Below, piece by piece: positions 55,661-64,000 of a DNA stretch of 64,000 nt. The position numbers were made by a program, and so were the translations under genes. The first letter of the stretch is position 1, and every line of letters starts with the position of its first letter. The stretch lies in assembly GCA_936450465.1 (NCBI GenBank), contig OW388296.1, forward strand, positions 36,980,023 to 37,044,022, in the 5' to 3' direction. Under the pieces are notes generated by a model. That model ran no database searches. It saw nothing but the letters and a program-made list of their open reading frames with translations, and had not been told where the DNA came from. The DNA is from Gibbula magus (Eukaryota > Mollusca > Gastropoda > Trochida > Trochidae).

Positions 55661-57650
55661 ACTTCGTCTGAGTGTTGTGTGACAGCGTAAATCACAGCAC
55701 CATATGCTTCCTGTGAAGCATCAATAAACACGTGGAGTTTGCACAAGTTCACCTCGGGAACAAAGTGTATACACCTTGGTATTTGTAGGAACTTGCACAT
55801 ATCAATCTCCATGATCCACTGCCAAACCTTGTTTTCCAAGTCAGGACCTATGTTGTCATCCCATCCAATGCCAGAGACCCACATCTGTTGAAGAAGAATC
55901 TTGGCTCGAATGATGAATGGTGCTATAAGACCATGTGGATCGAAAAGCCTAGCAACTGTTTTCAGAAAGTTCCTTTTTGTCAAACTCAAAAAAGTACTCT
56001 GGAAGGAGTAAGAGAACTGAAACTGATCTGTCTCTGCGCTCCAGATCAACCCAAGAGCTTTTGTCAAAGGGAGATCAGAGGACTGAATCTGCACTTCCTT
56101 CAGTCGGTCATTGACAGGAATTTCATTGAGAACTTCACATGACTTGGATATCCATTTTCTGGCGTGCATTCCTGCAGTTGTCCAAAGGTGTTTCAACTGC
56201 TCATAGAGCTCTATTGACTCTGTGTCACTAACGGCGCTATCCATGCTGTCATCCATGTAAGTGGAGATTGACACAACCTCTGCAGCCAATGGATAAACGT
56301 CTTCATTCCTTCTAGCATGCTCCTGCGATACAAACTGTGCTAGGAAAGGAGAACAATTGAGACCAAAAACGACACGAGAGAATTCATACACAGTTGGTTC
56401 ACATTTTGAGTCCAATTATCTCCAAAGAAATCGGAGGCAAGACCTATCCTTCTGCAATACCTCGATTTGGAGATACATTTCTGCAATGTCACAGATACTT
56501 CCCACTGAAGACCTACGGAATCTGATCAGAATTTCAAACAGCTCATTCTGTAATTTAGGACCAGGGTGAATGAAATCATTGAGAGAAACACCTTTGCATT
56601 TGGCAGACGCATCAAATACAATCCGGATTTTGGTTGTTTCCCTTTCCATTTTGACTACCGGGAAATGTGGAAGATACCACTGTGTGTTCTGTCTGTCACT
56701 TTCGGGAACTTTCCGAATATATCCTTTGTGAAGGTACTGCTCTATAACAGCATCATAGGCTTGGGAAAGGGATTCATCCTTGGAGAGTTTCTTCTCCACA
56801 TTCTCAAGACGATTGTAAGCTACAAGGTAATTGTCTGGGAGATCACAAGGATCATGTTTCCATGGAATGCCTACTGCATACCTCTCATTGGAGTAGCTGA
56901 TGGATTTATTTACAGACTCGATTGCTAATTGTTCATTGGCAGACATAGCTGGTTTGTCTGATGGAAAGGTTTCGATTTCCCAGAACGTCTGGAGAATGTG
57001 ATCCATTTCAATGGAAGGAGGACTTTTCACTTCATTGTTACCAACAAAGAAAGTTTTGGAACCATCAGATTGACCTTCTGAGATGTTGCCAATGCAAGTC
57101 CATCCAAGTGGAGTCAAACGAGCTATTGGGTCACCAGCGTTCCCACAGACGTCACCACGTGAAGTGTGAAGCTGTAGATAATCTACTCCGATAAGGATGT
57201 CTACAACTGGCTTTAAAGCTACTTTGGGGAAGTGAATATCTTTCAGATGAGGCCAGCGCTTAGCATACTTTTGCCAATCAATAGCTTTCAAGCTTCCCGT
57301 GACTTTGCTAGTTGTCATAGCCACCAAGGAAGTATCCACTGAGCCATCAATACTTTCAAGAATAAGCTCTACAGTCATACTGCTGAAAGATTCGGTTTTA
57401 CTATTCAAGACATTCACGGACACGTGCTGTGTTTGACCTGAAAGCCCTAACTCAGAAGCAACACTCTCATTAATGTAAGTTTGAGTGCTGGCATCGTCCA
57501 AAAGTGCATTAACCGTTAACTTTCTATTGCCACTCTTCAACACAACAGGTATTGTCCTAAGTGCTATATAATAGGATTGCTGCTTCATGGCAGACATTGT
57601 TGTAGTCTGCGTTGCTGAATCTGCACTCACTTGAAATTACTCTGAAGGTA
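55661..57650 (-). pseudogene. BEL/Pao pol: protease, RT, RNase H start
   Basis: Pol of a BEL/Pao LTR retrotransposon. The aspartic protease reads VNALLDDASTQTYINESVA (active site DD-ST in place of the common DTG). LIGVDYLQLH and PLGWTCIG mark its end. RT: GYIRKVPESDRQNTQWYLPH, IRIVFDASAKCKGVSLND, then a TAA at 56416-56418 (FLWR stop LDSKC), YEFSRVVFGLNCSPF, ISTYMDDSMDS (catalytic YMDD). The tether reads NFLKTVARLFDPHGLIAPF (Pao-type A17 region) and the RNase H start LHVFIDASQEAYGAVIYAV. At about 55660 the RNase H LINE interrupts it. The rest of RNase H, the integrase and the 3' LTR are not found in the window. An in-frame TAA near 57640 separates gag and pol. Confidence 0.88.
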
Positions 57651-57677
57651 TAACTGGACGACTATCAGCAGCACGAC

Positions 57678-59021
57678 TCACAGCTGACTTGGTGCCTGAC
57701 CTATTGTCAGTTTTACTAAAGTGCCTAAACACCTGAAGCAGAGTTTGAGCTCTTTAGCTTTTATCCACCTGTCATGGGTACTGAAAGCCTTAAATGTGTC
57801 ACATTTACAAATTCTATGGGAATATTGATTGCCAACTTGACACCTTTCAATGGTATCATTCTGAGAACCAAAGTAAGATTTGGATGGTTTGCCTTGACTT
57901 ATTGACTTCCGCGTTTCTAAGAAACCATACTTAGTCTCTGAAGCAATGGTATGAAGCTCGGCTTCAAATAGAATCCATTGGCGAAGTGTCTCTACAGACT
58001 CCTGCCTTTGTTGCTCAATAACCCAGCGCTTGTACTGTATAATCATTTGTTCTGTGAGTTTCTTTAGCAACAAGGCATAGAAGCAACCATCACCCAGTTC
58101 CTCAACTTTGTCTGCTTCACGGAGACAGACTACAGCTGTGTCAAGCATGTCAGCAAACTGCTCTAAATCTCTTGCATTGCCTTGTCGAAGGGTTCTGAAG
58201 GCAGATATTTCCTCTAACTTCAATGCTTTGATTCGTCTGTATCCCCGATATTTATGCTCAAGGCGTTCAAGAGCTATTCCATAAGCAGCTGAGTTGTGAC
58301 CTAGACTATCAACGAGTTTAGAAGCTTCACCTGACGCGTATTGCTTAAGTTGCAACAATTTGTATTCGTTCGTTGCAGGTGCCCTATCCACACAGGCCAT
58401 AAAAGCAGCTTTCCAGCTTTGATAAGCATTAATGTCCCCCGAAAATACTGGTATGACTCGTTTAAGCTGTCTCCAGAGATCCTGACCTATACCTCTAGTT
58501 TCACCACAGGCCTGATTAAACAATTCTGTTTTGTTAACCTGTTCAGACTTAAGAGTGTCAGAGGCATGTTTAGAAGCATGATACTGTTGTTGAATGGAAG
58601 GTTGATTTTCATTATCCTTCTTTACTTCCTTTGTGAGGTCCCTACAAGACCTATGGGAGGAACTAGAAGAACTAAAAGTATTCCTAAGCAACAGTTCGGC
58701 CCTTTCAATTGCCTCTTCCGAAACTGCTTCAAGGAGATCAATTTCCTGACTAGTTTTCTTAGCAAGCTCTAAGTTGTCAGACTCTTGGTAGAGTAACTGC
58801 AAAGATATCATAACATCAACTGCATCTGTTTGGAAAGAGCTAACCTCATCAATCAGAAACCGAATTTGCCTTCGATCAGGAAGCTCTTCCTCAAGCAGTG
58901 ATGATAGCCTCTTCCAACATTTTGTAAGAGCCGTTTTACAAGTAGTTTTCTTACGTTTCAACTGAGCTATTTGCTCACCTGTACCTGTGCCTACTAATGC
59001 TTTAGGTTCTATTTTTGACAT
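57678..59021 (-). pseudogene. BEL/Pao gag
   Basis: A 447-codon frame starting at MSKIEPKALVG. A coiled-coil, Lys/Glu-rich N-terminus is followed by a Ser/His linker and the DUF1759-type capsid region typical of Pao gag: IPVFSGDINAYQSWKAAF, LQLKQYASGEASKLVDSLGH, ALERLEHKYRGYRRI, FADMLDTAVVCLRE. The C-terminal zinc-knuckle region reads CKCDTFKAFSTHDRWIKAKE and LKLCFRCLG. A 1-bp shift near 57725 breaks it just there: the expected GHFSKTDNRSG is readable in the next frame. Strand and order (gag then protease-RT) are as expected. Gag would form the particle that packages element RNA. Confidence 0.85.
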
Positions 59022-59126
59022 GTTTCTGTCAGTGTATGTGTTGTAACTGAAACACCACCATTAGTGTTTCAGTTCATTTATCTACAATATAAAAATGCGA
59101 AGAAAGCGTACTGTACACAGAACGTT

Positions 59127-59146
59127 GCAACCACGCTCTGCTACCA
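59127..59146 (-). promoter_or_regulatory. tRNA primer-binding site of BEL/Pao
   Basis: The minus strand reads TGGTAGCAGAGCGTGGTT, close to the complement of the initiator tRNA-Met 3' end (which gives TGGTAGCAGAG then ATGGTT). It lies about 105 bp upstream of gag and 3 bp from a possible LTR end (CA at 59150-59151), which is the standard place for priming minus-strand DNA synthesis. Confidence 0.6.
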
Positions 59147-59149
59147 ACA

Positions 59150-59480
59150 TGTTCTGGACGAAAGTGGAAGCGTGAATATGAAGATGTGGAAAATAAGAAG
59201 AACTAGTGCGATGGAAGCAAGGAACTAAACGTGATTACATTTATTTTACTATGTGGAGATGTACTGTCATGAGCAAACAACTAAACGTGATTACATTTAT
59301 TTTACTATGTGTATATGTACTGTTATGAGCAAACTAAACGTGATTACAATTATTTTACTAAGGAAAAACCGATGCTAATGAGATAAATAAACCTTGTATG
59401 AGAAACTTGAGCTGTGCTGATATTTACACAATAGTAAGATATGTACACTGATGCAGTCGAAAGACACTGCCCTGAAAAAT
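59150..59480 (-). repeat. Probable BEL/Pao 5' LTR (left limit 59150, right limit unknown)
   Basis: By position, sequence outside the primer-binding site should be the 5' LTR. It includes a tandem repeat (59223-59372) of 56/53 bp, 'aactaaacgtgattacattt' plus a spacer, in about 2.7 copies. The outer boundary cannot be fixed because the other LTR is not in the window. Confidence 0.4.
59223..59372. repeat. Tandem repeat, 53-56-bp period
   Basis: Units start at 59223, 59279 and 59332 with 'aactaaacgtgattaca'. The first two differ at three positions; the third is cut short. Confidence 0.85.
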
Positions 59481-62280
59481 ACTATGAATTGTCAAAACAA
59501 ACTGAGAAATGTTCAGTCACTATTGCTATGTAAAAAACTATCTATTTTCTAAGGCGTGAATCTAAAACGTCCTGTCGAAACGGACGCTTAACCCTCTGAG
59601 TGCCCGGCCGTTTACGCTATGCGCTCACTCAGTGCCGCTAACTTTTTTGAGTCACTCAAGATTTAGGTCAACGTTGTACATAAAATGTCACCAGGGCGTT
59701 ATTCATGTTTATAAAATCATGAAATTTTAACTGAAGGATACCAAGTTGGGTGTCTCTCTACCTATGTATTTTTTTGTTATAAATATTTAGAATAAAAACG
59801 AATAAGCATTGATTATAAACGGCAAAGACGTTTTTCGCGTAAATTACCAATGGCCACGTATGCGTATATCTTTGTTTATTAGCTTGGAAATAAATTCATG
59901 TGTTAAAAAATGTAATTTAATTGTTATTTTTCGAGACAGAAAAAGTCAGTGATCACGCTGGTGTGTTTACTTTCTACATGCGACCTTTAGTTCACGAAAT
60001 AATACAAGGTATCTTTTTGTAACCATTTTGTTGAACATTGTTCACTGTGACGTCATTGACAAACTATGACCGTAAAAAGTACTGTGCATGGTAACCTTTC
60101 GTACTTTTGCGAAATACAAGCATAGTGACTGAGATTTCACCAACTGATAGCTATTGTTTCTAGCTTAGAATGGTATAAATTTCGGAAACCTTTGAAAGGA
60201 AATTAATGTCGTGTTTCATTAGTCCATAAGCGAGACCCGTTTTGATAGCTAGAAATACAAGGGTATAAGCAAGTGTCTAATGGTCGGTCTATACCGATCT
60301 CAAGTACTAAATTGAAATAGATTTGCAAACTAGAATACATAGACATCCATGTGTAATATTTTTCCATTGGCGTTTTAAGCGAAAATCCATGGCGATCATT
60401 ACGACAAAAGTGGGGAAAATATGTCCGTGCCGGTTCACGGCAGTTTTAGCATCATGGTTACACTGCATTCCGTTTGCAAACTATTTTTATCATCAGGGTG
60501 TGATTTCAATCATGAACATATCTTGAATCATGGCAGATGTGTACACCACACATCATTCACTAAAATATGTATCTATCAAGCGAAAATTGCATTGCAGAAC
60601 GTTTATTTCACGGAATTCCGAAGTCAAATGAAAATTGTAAAAGTTGCCGTAGACAACTTGGTGTTTCGGTAAACGAACTGAAAATACCATAAATAAATGT
60701 TACTCCAAAATGAGACGAAAGCTTCGAATTACATTCTCTACCAAGTAGATTTTATGTCCTTACTAGACACGGAAGTACATGCTTTCAGAACGCATGTAAA
60801 GCCGACATGTATCTCGAACCCAGACAAACATGTAGGCCCGCTATTCATCGCATAAGCCCCGCCCACTTCACCCGCACATTGGCGCAATAAATATGGCGGG
60901 AACGTAGTCGTCGTATACTCTTTTGTTTTTGTAGTTGTCTTGCAATACACCAATTATTTTAAGATTTTGAGTGGTTATCTGTTAGTTCATTTCAATTTAC
61001 GTGACATCAACAATATACAATGACGATATTTCGTAGGCCACGCCCCTGCTCTGCAATGTCTCCCCTTTGATCATCACAACTTCCGAGTCGATGACAAAAG
61101 ATCATTTGAACTGATGAGACTGTCATTTCAACTTTTTTTTATCATGGACAAAGATAAACAAAATTTGAATTTCACCAGGATTTGCATGCATCAATTATGC
61201 ACGTTTTAATGTATTAAGGTTTTTTGTAAAAAAAAAAGAAGTAATTATGATAAATGCTCTAACGTAAAATAAAAAATAGAAAAAATAATATTTAGGTCAG
61301 AAAAGATAACAACAACGGCTAGAAATTATTATTTAAAAAGTATTTACATGTTCCTACATTCAAACACAATTCTTTTAAAAATATATTGTTAAGCAAATGT
61401 CACATAAAAATATGTATTGTTTCTCATTACCTGGTGCTTTACCTTTCAACATTTTTTACTAGATGACAAAGAGAAATTAAAATGAATTTTCCCAAAGTAA
61501 TAAAATTAAGCATGGATTTAAAATAATAAATGTCTGCTTGGGAAAAGGGGTTAATAAATTATTAATGTTAATAATGGAGACATGTCCCAACATATCATTT
61601 AGTCAATTCACAAATTTGTAGTATTCATCATAAGACTTTTTCAAGGTTATACAATAATATTTGTGAATTAATTTTTAATTTGAACAATAATTTAAAAAAT
61701 TTTTTTAGAATTGATGTTTGCCATTAGCTTTTTAACTAATAATTATTTTTATAATATAAATTTGAAAATTCTAAAAACATTTTAATGTTATATTTATTAA
61801 GTTATAATTGTTTATTTAATTGCCAATACAAGTAACAATTTATTGTAGAATATTCTAAATTTGAAATTTGGAAATATTTTCATAATAAAATAAATTCATA
61901 GAAAAAAAAACCCATGAAAATTGCATTATTATTGAAAATACATTATGTTTAACAAATATATATAAATCTGACAACAAATTCATTGTATTCAATTTATATA
62001 CCTTACTTTTCATATTTTCTGTTTCCCAAAAAGCTAATCATTCTACTGGTAGGGCCTACCCTCTTCTTGTAAAAATATGTAAATTTGAATAATATATTAA
62101 TCTTTGTTTAGCTTACTTTTTGTTCAGTGTTGCACCCTTCTTGAATATTCATGAGAATAAGTGCATCTAACTTGATCAAGTCGGGTGTCAGTCCCGTGGA
62201 CGATTACAATATCAACGGATTGTTCGGTGCCAAAGGAGCTGTCACTTTATTACATCTTCATAATTCAAAATTGATATAAA
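59481..62280. other. AT-rich non-coding stretch
   Basis: No defensible open frame. Short frames at 60323-60672 show no recognisable domain. It includes the candidate promoter patch at 60857-60902 and long A/T runs near 61130-61960. Confidence 0.55.
60857..60902. promoter_or_regulatory. GC-box / E2F-like patch
   Basis: CCCCGCCC at 60857-60864, ATTGGCGCA around 60878-60886 and GGCGGGAA at 60895-60902 lie within 46 bp in otherwise AT-rich DNA. Sp1- and E2F-like sites clustered like this are common in cell-cycle gene promoters. No exon was identified on either side. Confidence 0.28.
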
Positions 62281-62329
62281 TAACATTTCGTCCGCGACGT
62301 GGGTTTTCCCGAAATATCTACAAGCACGT

Positions 62330-62420
62330 TGTGGATATGACGTCAAGACTCGCGTGATAAACGTCATGTATCATCTCTCGTGCTGTTTCCCCGACAGCTG
62401 AACATTGTTTCGCGCCAGAT
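62330..62420. promoter_or_regulatory. CRE and E2F-like motifs in CpG-containing patch
   Basis: A palindromic CRE, TGACGTCA, at 62338-62345 and a perfect E2F-type TTTCGCGCC at 62408-62416. Several CpGs lie between 62289 and 62416, unusual for the region. It could be a promoter of a gene beyond the window edge. No coding start was identified. Confidence 0.3.
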
Positions 62421-63882
62421 AAAACATTCCATTGTAACTTCATTCAAACTCTCATCGTCCTTTGGTTATATATCCCTAAAAATTATGTATTGAAATACCC
62501 CTTCCAACTTTCAATCAAATATATGATAAGATAACATTTGCTTGACACTTTTCTCCCGTTGTCTTTATAGTAATTTAGATGGGTAAATACATTATGTTTG
62601 TCAATGTTGTTAGATTTCATAGAGCAATACACTTGACATTTGCAGTTCGATACAGTTTCTGATATAAATAGTAAATATAAAAGCGAACGTAAATTGTAAA
62701 GGTTCAATGAATATCATTATTAATTTCATTATATCCATCAGATGTCCGTAACATATTAGTTAATTGGAATAAGATTTCCGGAAAGTGGTATCTGCAGTGT
62801 CACCGCCATTTTGTCAACAAAGGCCCGCGAGGTACAATTTACACTGCATTTCAATACGGAAGTTTTACTGTGTTGAACGCATCAAACAAGAAAATCACGG
62901 ACAGAAACATAAACAAAAATAGAAATTCTATCTTTTGATAGTATTTTCAGGTAACGTTGCCATTTTGTTCCACGTAAACGGGACAGAAAAATATTGAAAT
63001 CGCGAATCGTGTAGCAACTTTATTTAGTTCAGCCAAATTTGTCATTGACACGAAGCCTTTACTTGATTTGACACAAGCCGTATCACTGTGACATACGGGG
63101 GTTTACACTGTAGAATTCACCTACAGATCTAAAATCAATTTGAGCAAAATATTCTGCCATTCTTTTTCGTAAAACAAATCGTTAATGTATCAAAATATCA
63201 TAATGATCATTAGGCATGCTCCCCTCGCTAGCCAAGTTGACAGGCCATTTGTTTACATTTCAATTGGAGTAAACAATGGTCGATACCCGAATTTCAAATA
63301 AACTATTTGGCATGTTTTATACATGTTACTACTTGCTGAGTTGTATTTTCTTGTATGAAATTTATTTCTATAAATTAATTCGTGTTTAATTTTCTGTGTA
63401 CATTTCATACAAATATATTGATACAGGTTTTGCATCATAGCGGTTTACCTGTAGTCTCAACATAGATAGCCATTATTCAAAGCTGACATGTTTTTCTTGG
63501 TTATGGGTTGCAGGGTCCGTTCTTGTTAACTTGAAAGCCTTTTTTAATTATTTGCATGTGATTTCAAAACTAGACACACTGTAGATTGTTTTGGTGAATT
63601 TGGTTGTTTGTGTTACATTGTTCTTTTACTGTAATACTTGTATACAATTAGATATGCAATGTAGAGAGGTAGACAATGGCACCATGGCAGAGGGGATTAG
63701 CTTTGTTGATCACAGTTGTTTGTGAAATTCATGATATCTCTGTTAATATTTAGTTATATTGCACAAAAGTGGTATCAACTTGAAGCTTAGTTGACAGGGT
63801 TTCTGCCAAAACTATTGTCAACTTGATTTGATCTTTATTTTAAAAAAATAGCAATGAGGTTAGTGGGGTCATAGTTTGGCAC
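62421..63882. other. Non-coding stretch without supported gene
   Basis: AT-rich sequence. A YY1-like CCGCCATTTTG lies at about 62805. A 13-codon frame with good start context near 63683 is too short to call. Confidence 0.5.
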
Positions 63883-63951
63883 CATAAATGGTCCTATGGC
63901 ACTATAGGGGGTTTTGATGGAGGGGCCCATAAATGGTCCTATGGGACTATA
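63883..63951. repeat. 24-bp direct repeat, 45 bp apart
   Basis: 'cataaatggtcctatgg' followed by c/gactata occurs at 63883-63906 and 63928-63951 with one mismatch. Confidence 0.7.
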
Positions 63952-64000
63952 CAGGTTAAGCCAGAGTGACGAGAAACACTGAAATCTGTAATTGCCGAGA

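Larger units (their letters stand above)
51418..55702 (-). repeat. Right arm of giant palindrome (LINE copy B)
   Basis: The minus-strand counterpart of 47269-51400. It begins in RNase H at the centre, runs through ORF2, ORF1 and the LINE leader, and passes at about 55660 into BEL/Pao pol, which continues uninterrupted to 59021. It lacks about 552 bp (corresponding to 49690-50240 of the left arm). Because only this arm continues into the whole BEL/Pao element, it is probably the original copy. Confidence 0.92.

Noticed and set aside
59588..61554. TTAACCCTCTGAGTGCC at 59588 and GGGGTTAA at 61547 as ends of a piggyBac-like element
   Set aside because: Only TTAACCC matches between the two ends and no transposase is present in the 2 kb between them; similarity is within chance for AT-rich DNA.
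63683..63725. Short frame with good Kozak context (MAEGISFVDH)
   Set aside because: Only 13 codons, with no splice donor immediately following that I would trust.

Overview
This window is eukaryotic, AT-rich and almost entirely repeats. No intact host protein-coding gene, rRNA, CRISPR array or operon is visible. The best guess for the organism is a gastropod mollusc, probably vetigastropod-like (abalone-type). The reasons are a LINE whose 3' end is a GGCGTTAAAC-type sequence followed by a (TCAC)n tail (17591-17660), its CCCGGGTTAGAATAGG-type leader (47320-47400, 55585-55640), and a mix of RNase H-bearing LINEs, DIRS/Ngaro-like tyrosine-recombinase elements, BEL/Pao and Tc1. This is recalled family knowledge, not a database result.

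Layout. 1-6.6 kb: AT-rich DNA with 3'-terminal relics of several LINEs (40-525, 2861-3180, 5083-5280, 6412-6632), a FLYWCH zinc-finger fragment (2279-2545), old dispersed duplications and a fold-back sequence (6087-6190). 6.59-22.21 kb: a higher-order tandem array. Each unit has a non-coding left block of about 750-850 bp that begins inside a LINE relic, then a variable number of 187-bp satellite monomers (about 3, 4, 4, 14 and at least 12), then a right block with a 14-bp GC-rich palindrome. The array is interrupted by an RNase H LINE (17591-20390, minus strand). 22.2-32.5 kb: a nest of broken mobile elements, namely a Ngaro-like RT/RNase H, a Tc1 element with TA target duplication, a DIRS1-like RT start, a 5-kb element with long inverted repeats that carries a 5'-truncated LINE, and a DIRS1-like gag. 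32.5-43.05 kb: the same 187-bp satellite in the opposite orientation, with a 2.69-kb tandem duplication holding a LINE 3' end, a GC-rich candidate exon and a tRNA-like SINE; further right it forms about 1.30-kb seven-monomer higher-order repeats. 43.1-46.6 kb: a LINE relic and a DIRS-like element (RT, RNase H, tyrosine recombinase). 47.27-55.70 kb: a giant palindrome whose arms are two near-identical, differently deleted copies of the RNase H LINE, placed inside a BEL/Pao element whose gag, protease and RT lie at 55.66-59.02 kb. 59-64 kb: a probable BEL LTR/leader, then AT-rich sequence with two CpG-containing candidate promoter patches.

The elements do not form a pathway; they are nested insertions with a readable history. 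Every coding region carries stops, frameshifts or deletions, so the locus resembles a heterochromatic retroelement graveyard. The most unusual items are the 8.4-kb LINE palindrome, the tandem units whose lengths differ by multiples of 187 bp, the same satellite in both orientations, and a Tc1 element whose two flanks come from different tyrosine-recombinase families.
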